From Imbricaverruca yamaguchii (Eukaryota; Arthropoda; Thecostraca; Neoverrucidae), in assembly GCA_034440575.1 (NCBI GenBank), contig JAOTOL010001559.1:248001-312000 (forward strand): a DNA stretch of 64,000 nucleotides, in the 5' to 3' direction. A program made the translations under genes and the position numbers. A model generated the notes under the pieces. That model saw only the letters and a program-made list of their open reading frames with translations, did no database searches and had not been told where the DNA came from. Positions 9,773 through 21,057 of this stretch are shown here, in pieces; the first letter of the stretch is position 1, and the number at the start of each line of letters is the position of its first letter.

Positions 9773-11545
9773 GTGGAATTTCTTACCTCAATGCAATGTT
9801 AATGGTGTTAGCACCCTTTCCTCTGTGAATGCTTACTTTTTAGTTGGTTGGCAAAGTAGCATTAACAAATAAACAAGTGTGCTTTGGTTTGACAATTAGT
9901 ACAAAAATGATGCTAAACATATAAAGGGATATAACCTAATTAAATTTAGCTGGTAGGTACACATGGAGACCATGGAGAATGATGATTTTTGTGATTAATT
10001 TTTTTTGGTGCTTTTCAATGACACCCCTTTGTTTTTGTGCCATGCTTTGTTTGGAGATTAGAGGGGGTCTTGTGAAGGAGCCCTGCAAGATGGGATGTGA
10101 AGATCTTGACAGAGAAACTGGTTGGCTCTACATGACTGATGCAGTCGATGTGCCCCTAAACTCCAATAACAATGAGAGACCAGTTAATACCTTAAAGCAC
10201 CATATTATTCTTTGTTGTGTCATACAGGGTACCTTCCTTGGTAGTTCTAATCAGTGGCCTAGATAGGCTACAGGTCTAGTATTATTTAAGTTAGACAGTG
10301 CATTGTAGAGGAACATTTTAATTGAATAAAGTAATATTGTGACTTTCCTCAGACAAATCCAAAAATACCACTTCAATTATATTTGCAATTCTTTGGCTAT
10401 GAGTCTTCAGCAAGCAGAACAAACACTTAAGGTCAAGTGTTTGCTTTCCATCCAGGAAGGCTTATAGCCAACAAAAAATCACAAATATAATCAAATTTGA
10501 TATTTTTGGATTTGTGTGCAAGGAAATGGTCCAAGTATTATTTCCAATAGGCTTATGTTTAGGATTGGTATTATCAGTCTATTGTGCTGGCATTTGGCAT
10601 AAACTATAAATGCTTACATCATGGGGGTTCAGTAGCATATGGTTAAAAAGTAAGGTCATACAGGCCATCAGGTGCTGAGGCTTAATGTGGGCCACAGGGG
10701 CCCATCTGGGTTAAGCCTATCTGGAACAGATGCTAGAGAAGTGTATGATCACACCCAAATCAATATATTATCTCACATTCAAAGGGAACTATATATACCA
10801 GTCTATCTAGCATCATTCACCTGCTATTGCATAATGCACTCCTCAACAAATCCAAACTCCTCCAATCATGCCACATTGTGCTTCCTTAGCCAGTCTCATC
10901 AGCATTACATCCCAAAGGAAGGTGCTGAATCCACTACACTGTACACTGTATATAGTATAATATAATACTAGTGGTGTGATATAACATATACAGCCAGTGT
11001 AATACTCAATGTATTAGCATGACCAAAGACATAATGATTTGTATTTGAACAATAACATGGATCAACATCCCCACATTCATCAATGTCCTTGTACCTTACC
11101 TGTGGAAGGTACAATTATTCAGTTACCATGTAGCAATGTGACTTAAGTGTCTTACCAATAATTGTCAGACTCCATCCATGCCTGCCTAAAGGGGCCTGTG
11201 CAGTGCACACCCACTTGGCACATGTCACCCCATCCACCACAACTTATAACTCAAAACAAGGTTTTGCATCCTAAAATAGCTGTCCACCATAATTTTTAAT
11301 GCATAGAATAAGGGACTCCCCACAACATCAGCAGGCAGGCTATTTCACTGATCAACACTCCTTTGACTGAAGACCTATTGTCTCTTATCTGGTTTACACC
11401 TTTACTTATCTAACCTGAATTGATAGCCCCGATGCAATAGTCTAAATTGAAGGGCATCATTCAGATTGACCTGAACTAGCCCTTCAATAATTGTATACAT
11501 TTCAATCATATCACTTCTCAAACCTCCCCATCATTCTGGTCATAA
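9773..11545. other. CpG-depleted stretch
   Basis: I count two CG dinucleotides between 9,774 and 11,545 (in GTCGATG near 10,146 and CCCGATG near 11,430), with none from 10,148 to 11,428. CG is frequent elsewhere in the window. No gene is recognised. A 95-residue frame at 9,979-10,266 and a 97-residue frame at 10,672-10,965 match no family I know. The stretch may be old methylated DNA. Confidence 0.7.
10338..10530. repeat. MITE-like long hairpin
   Basis: Imperfect inverted arms of roughly 65 bp (about 10,338-10,405 and 10,462-10,530). Both contain ACAAATCCAAAAATA, ATTATATTTG and TTGGCTAT in matching order. The loop itself has CAAACACTT and AAGTGTTTG facing each other. It has no coding capacity. 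The terminal inverted-repeat structure fits a foldback or MITE element. Confidence 0.65.
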
Positions 11546-11548
11546 AGA

Positions 11549-11885
11549 CATAAAGACATAAAAGATTAGTGCAACTATGAGCCACAAGGGCCCTTCTTGG
11601 TTGCACTCTGTACACTGAACCAGTTGCCCACCAAATCTGTCAATCAGTCCTCGCTGTAATACTGAAAAGCAAAAAAAAAAACAGTGGACCAATTGTGCTA
11701 GAAACTTTACTCAGCTTGTAGAAACTAAAGAACTTTTTACTGTCCCCATTACAGTTTCTAGCCAAATCCAGTTCTTTTGCTCGCTTTGCTGCTCCGGTTT
11801 TTTGCTTCACAGTGTCTCTAGCTTTTCGATATACCTTTAGATTAGCGACATTTGAGGCTTTTTTAAAAACTCTAAATGCAATCAT
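11549..11885 (-). mobile_element. CR1-like LINE copy C, internally deleted
   Basis: On the minus strand the 3' UTR and octamer tail (11,549-11,670) are joined directly to the linker between endonuclease and RT. That linker reads ARDTVKQKTGAAKRAKELD, then LARNCNGDSKKFFSFYK and SSTIGPL. The whole RT domain is missing. A poly-A-like run near 11,675 marks the junction. Confidence 0.75.
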
Positions 11886-12000
11886 ATCCCCACACTCTGT
11901 CTTGGGGGTTGATGCAAACCCCCTGCAATCTCCAAACCAAGCATTGCACGAAAACTGAAGAGGTGTCATCAGAAAGTGCTTGATTAGAAAAGGGATAAAA
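11886..12000 (+). repeat. Rep-A fragment
   Basis: Contains CACACTCTGTCT, TCCAAACCAAGCAT, GAAGAGGTGTCATCAG and GAAAGTGCTTGA. These match the first third of Rep-A (4,890-5,000 and 43,910-44,020). The 3' end of CR1 copy D begins just after the break. Confidence 0.7.
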
Positions 12001-13335
12001 ACAAAAGATCAGTGCAACTATGAGCTACAATGGCCCTTCTTCGTTTGCACTCTACACACTGAACCAGTTGCCCACCAAAACCGGCCATCAGCCCTCCCTG
12101 GAATACTGAACAGCAAGCCCTCTATTCTTCTAATGATTTTCTGTGCTGTTTTTAAAGGTGTTCAATGTGCTGATAGTGACAATGGTTTATGGCAGCTGGT
12201 TCCAGCGTTCTATCACCCCCATGCTGAAGAAAGACTGCCTTAACCTTACCCTGCTATGGTCAACTTTAATTTTGAATTGATGACCTCTAATTGTATAATT
12301 TCTGTTAAATTCAAGCATTTCCCTGAGATATCCCTTCTCCAGACCATGTACAAATTTAAATATCTCAATGAAATCTCTCAGCTTTCTATATCAAAGTGAA
12401 AACATATTCAATTTCTTCAATCTCCTCATATGCCAGGTTGCTTATACCATTAACCATTTGCATAGCCCTCTTGTACTCTCTCTAAAAGCCAACAATCTTT
12501 TTCATAGTTTGGAGACCAAGCTTGGACACAGTATTCCAAATGTGGCCTGACATATGCACAGTAAGGCTTCCTGATGACCTCACTTCTCTATAGTACATCC
12601 CTATTCATTGCCCCAAGCATTCTCAGTGCCTTCTTCCTGGCTTCCTTAGTCTGTTCTGATGCCCCAATTTTTTGTTCAGAATAGCACCTAAGTTCTTTCC
12701 CTGCTGAGTCACTGATAACACTTGGCTACCCATCAAGTATGAAGCCTTCATATACTGCCTACTTACATGCATGCTTTTACACTTATGCAAATTTAATTTA
12801 ATTTGCCATTCTCCAGACCACTTCACAAGGTCGTCTAAGTCTTTCTGCAGCGAGATATGCTCATGATGACCTGTTATTTCCCCAACGACCTTCAGATCAT
12901 CCGCAAATTTCAAAATCTTACTGCTTAGGCCACTTTCAATGTTATTTACAAATATAATGAACAATAGTGGCTCCAGTACTGACCCCTGGAGACTCCACTA
13001 AGAACATTTTGTTACGATGACTTTGTACCATTTAGCATCACTCTGCTGTCTATCTGAAAGGCACAACTGAGTACATTTTAGGATGCTACCCACAATGCCA
13101 TGGACCTGAATCTGCATCATTAACCGTTTATGGGGGTACCTTATCAAAGGCGGTACATTTTACAAAGGTCAAGGTATGCTACATCGATCTGATTTCCCTC
13201 ATCAACTTGTTCTGTAGCGAAGTAAAAAATTCCAAGAGATTTGTGAGACACGGTCGACCTTTTCTAAACCCATGTTGAGTATCTTGAATCAATCTGTTAC
13301 CTTCCAGATAACTAACTATTCTATCCTTGATAATT
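12001..13335 (-). mobile_element. CR1-like LINE copy D (5'-truncated, dead)
   Basis: On the minus strand the copy runs from RT motif A (near 13,150) to the 3' UTR at 12,003. The best frame (12,964-12,623) reads FIIFVNNIESGLSSKILKFADD, KLNLHKCKSMHV and QVLSVTQQGKNLGAILN. It keeps FADD but is flanked by frame breaks. It matches copy A throughout. At 13,335 it stops abruptly against a SINE head. Confidence 0.9.
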
Positions 13336-13339
13336 CATT

Positions 13340-13425
13340 TTGAGCGACTCGAACCCTGTCTTGCCAGGACGGGGGAGACGAGTGCCGGGTAGCGCTCCAA
13401 CCAACTGAGCTACCTGGGCAGCGAA
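13340..13425 (-). mobile_element. tRNA-derived SINE, head only
   Basis: On the minus strand: GTAGCTCAGTTGGTTGGAGCG (A-box region) and GGGTTCGAGTCGC (B box), the same head as in the SINEs at 31,914 and 47,577. The body is missing. It is joined to the truncated end of CR1 copy D. It is not a functional tRNA gene, since a foldable acceptor stem is lacking. Confidence 0.75.
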
Positions 13426-13896
13426 GTTTTTCGGACCATAAGTGTATAAATTAAATTACGAAATCCTGTAGTAAAAGTTATTACGGCTAAAAAATGTGAC
13501 AGGTTGGAACATACTTCCCATAAAGTGTTGTGCCATATACACGGAAATGAACTCAATCGGTTTCCGCCCTTGATATTTGTCTGAGTTGTAGATCTGAAGG
13601 ATTTGTTAACGATGGATAAATTGAAGATTTAAATACGCGCACAATATCTGGGTGAAAATGTAACTAGTTTTCTTCCTACCTGTCGCTTCTTACCCAAGTT
13701 TCTGAATTTGGGCACAGTACGAGATAAAACGTTTCTCAAAAAGATGTATTTCCTACCATAACATGGGGTGGCCGGAGGTCATTGCTCTAATGATAAGCTA
13801 CCGGGGCATAAGCTTTCCTGCTATGATACTTACCAAGGTTCTCCAGACCACCTCACCACCGTCATTCATAGTGTCATCTAGCCATTGTGCTGAAGC
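13426..13896. other. Upstream region of the SWI5 gene
   Basis: No clear TATA box or repeat was seen. It would hold the promoter and 5' UTR of the following gene. Confidence 0.35.
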
Positions 13897-14520
13897 ATGA
13901 ATGGTTACAGGAGAACGGGAACGATGAGCGGCACACCGGTGGCTAGGCTCCGGACCCGCTTCCGGACCCCACTAAGTGGTGGACGGGTCCGACAGCCGTT
14001 CCGATCCCCGCTGATCCGCGACCGGCCGACCATCTCGCCATCATCGGCCCACTTGGACTCGATGGCAGGCTCGCCAATTCTGCCTGATGCGTTCGCTATT
14101 TCACGTGGCGCTGTCCTGCGGGCAACACTGGCTGACCAAGCAAACTCAGCGGGAACATTTTCCCACTCAGCGGACTCATCGTCCCAGCCGAGCGCCCTCT
14201 CGCGTGTGATCGCTGCCTCCCCGACTGTCGTGAACTCCATACCAACTCCAGTAAAAAACGCCTCGCGAGCGGTTGCCACATGGACGGAAGACGCCGAGGT
14301 TGATGCTGCCATGGGGGCAGTGGACGCCGAGATCGCGGAGCTGGAGGCGGCCGGATGCAACGTGAACGACCTGCCAGCGTACATTGATGCGCTGCACGGC
14401 TACAACGAGGTCAAGGACGCCGCTCAGCTGGTCATGGGTCGGATCGCCATTCTGGACGCGATTACAGTGCGCGAGGTGCACTCACGGTACAGTGTACTGC
14501 CTGATGAGGAGCGCAACTGA
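13897..14520 (+). CDS. SWI5: SWI5 homologue, DNA recombination mediator
   Basis: A 207-residue single-exon frame. Residues 1-125 are Arg/Ser/Pro-rich and probably disordered, ending in a VNSIPTPVKNASRA stretch. Residues about 130-205 form the conserved Swi5 helical domain: a coiled part (AMGAVDAEIAELEAAG), then DLPAYIDALHGYNEVKDAAQ, VMGRIAILDAIT and a final REVHSRYSVLPDEE. The LHxYNEXKD block followed by a G-(R/K)-(I/L)-A block is the family signature. Swi5 binds Sfr1/MEI5, and the pair stabilises RAD51 and DMC1 filaments in the nucleus. The 207-residue length is of the order expected for animal SWI5. The ATG at 13,897 is the first in frame; another at 13,924 (MSGTPV) is possible. The frame is intact with high coding GC. 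Lack of introns may mean a retrocopy. Confidence 0.85.
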   Translation: MNGYRRTGTMSGTPVARLRTRFRTPLSGGRVRQPFRSPLIRDRPTISPSSAHLDSMAGSPILPDAFAISRGAVLRATLADQANSAGTFSHSADSSSQPSALSRVIAASPTVVNSIPTPVKNASRAVATWTEDAEVDAAMGAVDAEIAELEAAGCNVNDLPAYIDALHGYNEVKDAAQLVMGRIAILDAITVREVHSRYSVLPDEERN

Positions 14521-16252
14521 TGTCGTAGTCTAGTCTGTTGGGGTCAAACTGGAATATTAAGCACTGGCTCATGGCTGTGTCGTGTCGGAAGACCCGAAGC
14601 GCCCGTATGTCATACAACAGATTCTTCATTAACTGATATAGACTGCGACACGAACAGACATAGACGCAAGTCATGAACAAACATAATTTCCCTAAACACA
14701 GCGAGAAACGGTGCGTCAGTTTGCTGGTTAGACGGGCTGTTCTGTGGATGTATGGCTGACACTGGAGGTAGATGGACGATGAGAGTACGATAGTTATTCC
14801 GTCTCATGATCTGTCTTGGTTCCATTTCCAACACTCACTCGGATTGAATGTAGTTTCATGGTGTCAAACCACACGCTGTTGGTCAGGGTCGATAATTGTT
14901 AGGCAATATCGAAAGTTCAATTGTACTGTGGTTAATTGTTTGAAGTGTTCCTCCGTAGTTACTCAAAACGATACCATTGTTTACTTGTGTGGTACAGATC
15001 TTGTAATATAGTTACTGGCATCTAGCGCAATCGACACGATACATGTATTAAGCTGGATAGTGAGCATGCAGTAATGATCGCACCAATGTGCCCAACATCC
15101 TCCAAAAGAAGCAAGCATGGGCGCTGCATGCCCTCTGCAGTACATACGCCTCTAAGCCCCAATAACCAACCAAGGAAGCAAGCAGTCATCAGCGTAGTAA
15201 AACAAGGGTACCTTTAATGTAGTCGTAGTCAAAGATAAGCGGTCGTTATATACATCCTAGGATCACGACCACGCAGGGTTAAAATAATGGCTTTTCGTTA
15301 GGTGTGAGATGTTCAAATGCGCACAGTAGGATGCCGAAATTTGCCATAGAATTAGTATCATTTAAAATAGTTTTGACGTCTTTCAGACTCAAACTTGAGT
15401 CAATGGTTTAGGTACTTATCACTGTATCTTTATCATTTGTTTTGAGATTCGTAATTTAAGAAGAGCTATTTTTGGGATAAGAATAAATATTATAAACTGG
15501 TATCATATGCCACACCACATTATAGGTGTGGAGTACGATGCCAGCACTTACCTGTAAAGTGTAATGTAATTGCATTGCGAAGTGTTCGTGTACCACCATT
15601 CCTTATTGAGAGCATGAACATGCTATTTATAAACGAGATACTGTTAGAAAGGAGACACGGAGATTTATAAGCATGCATCAAGGAGCAGGATGTGGATACT
15701 TCTTGGAGAGGGATGTCGATTGAGTGTTCAGAAGGTGGTACATTCCACCTTATTTCGTGAATAATTCAACACTGCGACCACGTCTCCGCAAGTATCATAA
15801 GAAGGTGTCGGTCCGGTCAATCGGGTTGGTCACATTCCCTTGCGATTTTGACCATGATTTACAACGACCGGCATTATTTGACGCCAGGAAAAAAGCAATG
15901 TCTTGGTCTCGGCGCGAATTTCAATAATCGGAGACGCCGTTGCAATACGGCAACACGGATTCAACGTGACAGATCCTGCGAACAGGATAACGCTTGCTAA
16001 AATCCCTTGACAGCGCTAATATTGCGTGATCCGTTGTGCGGACAATCACCGAGAACGTGGTATATCCTCCGTAGTTCAGCGGACAAGTCCCAGGAATCCC
16101 AGCACCCGGAAGTCCGAACAGGGTACAAACCGACATAAACATTTGGCTGATATGCCCACTGCTGGTACACACACTGTGACATTTCACCAATGGTTGCATT
16201 GCCCTGTGATCGTGGTTGGCAGTTAAATAGCTTTTACTCTTGCAGTCACATA
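14521..16252. other. Intergenic, no gene supported
   Basis: No polyadenylation signal lies close to the SWI5 stop (the first AATAAA is near 15,483). A 117-residue minus frame (16,274-15,921) and a 67-residue plus frame at 15,724 match nothing I recognise. Confidence 0.45.
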
Positions 16253-17135
16253 TTAAGGAGCCATTGGGTAGCATGTGCGTTCATCAGCAGTCTCGAGTGA
16301 GCGGTGGAATTCAGTCACGAAGCTCGTAATCAACATCGGCTGGTTGATCAAGGCAAAGTTGGTCTCCAGGCTTAGCGTCTGACCTGGCGCCGCCACGAAC
16401 GTAAACATCTGAAGCAGGCTGGTAAACAGCATAAACATCTCCGCCTTGGCCAGTGTCTCCCCGAGGTACTGGCCAAGCCTCTCACCGATTCCGAACGGTA
16501 TCAGTCGTTCGTCTCTGCGCACTGTGCCGTCTGGTTAGCGGTCAGGTCGGAACGTCTCTGGGCCACCCCAGTACATCATGTCCAAGTGTACTGCCTCGAG
16601 GTGCACGAGCAACTGCGTGTTCTGCGGAATTGTGTACTCGCCCAAGGTGCTGTCGTACATGGCGTTGGGCAGCGCGAACGGGGCGGTCGTGGCGCGCCGG
16701 CTGATATCCATGACTGTCGCCTCCGTGTACGGCAGCTGGATGCGGTTGCCGTACGTGACGGGCCTGTGGCCGAGCACGTGTTCTATCTCGCGCTGTGTAC
16801 GCTTCTGAACGTCCGGGTGCATCACCATGCAGAGCAGCACTCAACTCAGCGATGTGGCGACGGTCTCCATGCCGGCAATGAAGAAGTCCATGCCGATGAC
16901 GGTGAGGTTTTGCTCCGTGTGCACGCTTGCGGCCGGAATCTCCATCTCTGTCAAGAAGCGGTCGATGAAATCGCGCGGGTGGACCGAGTCCCGGGTGCGC
17001 TTGTGCTCCTGGATCAGCTGCTGGAACATGCCTGCCGCGGTGTCGCGGTGGGCCGGGTCTAAAATGCCCACTTTTTCTGCCCCACGGACGATCTCAGTAA
17101 TTACGAAGTGGATGTCGATGAAAGGTGCAATAATA
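16253..17135 (-). pseudogene. Cytochrome P450 (CYP2-clan-like) C-terminal half, inactivated
   Basis: One uninterrupted minus-strand frame of about 290 codons without introns. It starts before helix G, with PRDFIDRFLTEME (near 16,960). The I-helix AGMETVATS (near 16,860) is followed by a TGA where the family has Trp (LSWxLL). HPDVQKRTQREIEHV follows, then the K-helix, where the ExxR glutamate is Asp (DISR, near 16,710). The PERF-like FRPDR is followed by a TAA (near 16,533). The heme loop reads FGIGERLGQYLGETLAKAE (near 16,490): the invariant heme-ligand Cys is absent and two residues are extra. The stop is at 16,253. P450s need that Cys, so this copy cannot be a normal mono-oxygenase. No N-terminal exons were found upstream. 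Confidence 0.9.
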
Positions 17136-17752
17136 GTTGCCTTTTAATTGATGCGGTGGTATTGGCCTACAACCGTAATTAATAGTTTCCGTTAAATGTC
17201 TTTAAATGGCCCCCAAGTGGCGATGCAACGTTGTAATTACGACAATAGAAAGTGCCCGAAGGTCGATCTCAGTAACTACTGCACCAATGTTCGTGAAAAT
17301 AACTCTAAGGTAAACTTCGACCCAGATTTTTGGGGGTTTGAGTCCTTTTCAGCCGATATAAGTGGGTAGAAAGCCACGAAATCAGGGATTGAACTTTGAG
17401 ATTTTCCCCATGGACGATCTATGAAAGTAACCAATAGAAATGTGCCAAACACACACTGATCCATGTATTTTCACAATATTAGATGGATTGAGGTAGTTGA
17501 GGTGAAAAATAACATACGAAATGTGGAAATGCATCAAGAAAACATGTGGTGGTGCTACAGACAGCGGTGCCATTTTGAAATATATTATGCCTGATGGCCG
17601 ATTTCAGTATTTAGTTAATCGATCTGCTTTAAAATGTTGCTAATAAAGTCTGCGGATTTGATATTGGCTGGCTACATGGCGCGTGGACTCGGAATAGGAC
17701 AAAAGGCAGGAAATCGTAATTATTTCAGATATCGTTCTGATAAGTACTTCAC
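17136..17752. other. Intergenic, no gene supported
   Basis: AT-rich sequence with only short frames. No upstream P450 exon is recognisable. Confidence 0.45.
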
Positions 17753-19995
17753 ATTCGCTCGCTCCATTCATGCTCTCCTTATTAATTAATGAATTGCTTG
17801 GTCCCAAATTTAGCTCCCACCTCCCCCGCCTTTCAGCGGTACACAAACACATAGATCGACAGACCATTGCTCTAATTTGTATGGTACGTTGGCCGAACAA
17901 GAAGACCTTTCACTGCCAATCATGGCTGGCCGAGCCATTATTGGCAGCATTCCTCGCCTAGACAAAGTCTGAACTGCAACGAGGGTCTCATCGTACTGGC
18001 TCCGAGGGCTGATACAAGTGCTCTGGTGTCTTTGACCGACATACCTAGCTTTAAGTTCGATCGATGCCGCGCCGGGCCTTATTCGTCGTACACTTGCGAC
18101 CAGGTCTGACGTATCCCACGGGCGGGCACGGATCCCTACCACGTTGGGCACGTACCTGGTCGTCGTTATACCATAGCCGGTCCCATCACTTTTAGCCTCG
18201 GGGCTTATGGCGTGCCAAACCCGTCCATGTGTCCGTCGAATCTCTGCATCAACCGTGCCCACGTGCAGAGTTCGGGGGTGGACAAAATACCGGACAGCGT
18301 TTTGCCTATACCCTATAGTCCGGCGCCAGACTTCCTGCGAACGCAATGTGGTAGCCTCTTTATCGGCCCCTCCCACATGCATACCATTTTCGCCACCTCA
18401 CCTTCACCCATAGATCGCAGAGGCCAGCGGGATTTTGCGGTCAAAGATCCGGAGCAGGTGAACTAATGCCCCCGATGTGTCCGTTCATCGCACCCTCTCG
18501 CAATTAGGAATTATCAAAGCGCACGTCATATATATAACAACATTAATATTCTAGTCATTTAACGGCCTTCAACAGTCACTACCACCACCCGGAAATGTTC
18601 AGTCCATAGGAGGACGGCTCGCAGGTCGGCTGCCTCGCTTCTAAATTTACTTCATCGTACAAATTAATATCAGGCACATTATTAATTTGTACGATGTACG
18701 ATTAATATCAGGTATCGGAGGCCAGCGGGATTTTGCGGTCAAAGATCCGGAGCAGGTGAACTAATGCCCCCGATGTGTCCGTTCATCGCACCCTCGCAAT
18801 TAGGAATTATCAAAACGCACGTCATATATATAACAACATTAATATTCTAGTCATTTAACTGCCTTCAACAGTCACTACCACCACCCGGAAATGTTCAGTC
18901 CATAGGAGGACGGCTCGCAGGTCGGCTGCCTCGCTTCTAAATTTACTTCATCGTACAAATTAATATCAGGCACATACCCAAGGATGATTGTGCACCCTAT
19001 CACTTACTTTATCCGGTCCTGCTCTGCCGCTCCTCCAGTCCATTGCTGCCGAAATGCTACCACCGGTCTTTGCTGATACCACCGGAGAATTTCTATGCTT
19101 AATCTAATATACTTACCTTTACATACACCGCATCGCATTACGCGCACACACTGCTCATACACTTCTCACCATCTCTGACATCTCCGTCCACTTCTTCCCC
19201 ATCCTGAATGTATCCTATTGGGTCCCCCCATGAGACAGGTTGCCCCAGCAATAAATTTGGTGAGAGGGCAGAAGCAGCGGGAGAAAATTTAGGTTGCTTC
19301 GGAAAGGTTTGGGAAAGAGGAAGACATGTCAGAAGTATACCAATCACATGCCCGATGGTGAGTGACGAGTGGCCTCAGCTGAGCCTCTCCTTCATCTTCT
19401 CCATCCGAAAACTCGGCCATCTGGCCACCGCTGGACGCCCCTGAGGCGTCGGTCCGGCGTCCACCGCAGCGCATCTTCCAGTCCCATCCGCGCGTCTCCC
19501 TTCTTTTTTCCGTCTGTCCTGTTCTGCTCTATTGAATGTGCTATAGCTCCGCCTCCTTTTTCTGTACGCACTCCCAGGGCTTCCGGGTGAGCTCGGGCTT
19601 TTTGATTCGTCGGGTATTCTTCTCCCCGGCCACTCGCAACGTCAACCCGCCTGGGGCCGTCATGGCGTTCTAGAAAGTTCTAGATTGGGTGGCGACGGCT
19701 CCAGGTCCGGCCACCGACCTCACGGGCCGATGACCCTTCTGCCGGAGGTGGTTCAGCTGGTGTTTGCACCTCCGGTGGCCAGCTGGACGGGGTGCCGACC
19801 ATTACTCGGGTTCGTGTTGTCGTCGGAGCCCCTTTGATCTTGGCGTCGATGCCACTCGCGTTTGCGCGCAAATACTTGTAAGGGACGGGGAAGGTGGCTG
19901 GGACCTGGCTGGACGTCTGGCGGCTTGTTCGGATTGGAAAAAATATACAAGTTTTAGTGCGGAAAAAATATAAGCCTCCTTATAGTAGCACTTCA
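17753..19995 (+). mobile_element. Element K, short copy (non-coding derivative)
   Basis: Its 5' module (17,753-18,660) is the reverse complement of 28,240-29,085. Its 3' module (about 19,535-19,995) is the reverse complement of about 23,622-24,060. The two modules therefore occur in the same order and orientation relative to each other as in the long copy, which faces it. The coding region found in the long copy (27.1-28.1 kb) is absent. Instead there are a tandem duplication and about 560 bp of other sequence. The 190-residue minus frame (18,382-17,810) is not kept open in the other copy, so I do not call it a gene. No terminal inverted or long terminal repeats were found. Confidence 0.7.
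18421..18977 (+). repeat. Tandem duplication of about 258 bp inside element K
   Basis: The segment 18,421-18,680 (from AGGCCAGCGGGATTTTGCGG to AATTAATATCAGGCACAT) is repeated almost exactly at 18,719-18,977. The 38 bp between them repeat the ATTAATTTGTACGATG motif. The near identity suggests a recent event. Confidence 0.9.
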
Positions 19996-21057
19996 TTTTT
20001 GAAGTCATACATACTTGGAAATGACCTTACAACAACGCAACTAATTCAGGAGTTGATGTAATGCAACAGATGGATGGATGGATATTCACACCTGATATTA
20101 TGTTATAATAAGACTATAAAGCAGATAATGTGCCAGCCAGTACCAAAATACATTCATACTAGAATTTCACTGGTTCTTTTATTGCTAACATATTTAACAT
20201 CGATTTCGTAATTATTTCGTGGGGTAGAAATTTGTAAAGAATGTTAGCAGTAATGTAGCACAATCAAGGTAAGATGAACAATTTGCAAGTGCATGTTCAT
20301 TGCCTTGATATTACATAGCCATGTATAATGCATGGTCTTACTCCTAGGTGCCATACACTTGAATATTTACAAGTATATTTATTACTGAAGCATAAAATGT
20401 CTGCTATGATGCATGCATTGCGTGACTGTAGATGAACAAAAAAACGTTTAAATTCCCACATTTCAATGGATTTTCAGTGTAGTACAGTACACAGAAATAT
20501 AATCCTTTTAGTGAGATCCCTGGTTATTTTCGGTGATGGTATCCAGCATAGCAAAATACTTATTTCCGTCAATTGCTATGGTCGGAAATATATAATAATG
20601 AAGTCCACAGCCTATTATACCAACTTAAAGTGCGAGAACGCCTGTCAAAGTAGCAGAATCCACGAGAGGATTAGGCGCTCATGGTGCGAGCTCTGACAAG
20701 ATCACACAAGAAGTGATGTGAAGAGTGATGATGTGACGAATAACGAGTGATGCTTGTCATGTGACCTGAGAAGACACGTGACGAGCATGGCGACTGACCC
20801 GAGTGGATTGACATTGACATTGAGCGTTGAACAAAAATGGTTCGGTAAGATGGTGGTGTCATGGTATATGTAACAATAACTGCTTAGCAAATACACTGAT
20901 TCCAGAATCTAATCAATAAAGGCATTTGATTAAAAGCACAAAACACCAAATTACAACTGGGACTGAAATCGAGGCTTTTCATCGTCCAGTGATGTGTACG
21001 TCCAGGCTGAGATTTTAGAACCCCGAAATTATTGACATCAATTTGGACCAATCGCAG
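19996..21057. other. Intergenic, no gene supported
   Basis: AT-rich sequence. A short GATG-rich patch lies near 20,065-20,080 and a TGATGTGA-rich patch near 20,700-20,760. No coding signal. Confidence 0.45.

Noticed and set aside
9979..10266. 95-residue plus frame in the CpG-poor block
   Set aside because: No recognisable motif and no splice or codon signal. It could be real but is unsupported.
13340..13425. tRNA gene
   Set aside because: Only the A and B box regions are tRNA-like. The same head starts longer SINEs elsewhere and acceptor pairing is poor.
17810..18382. 190-residue minus frame in element K
   Set aside because: The matching region of the other copy has frame changes, and the frame lies antisense to the inferred element direction.
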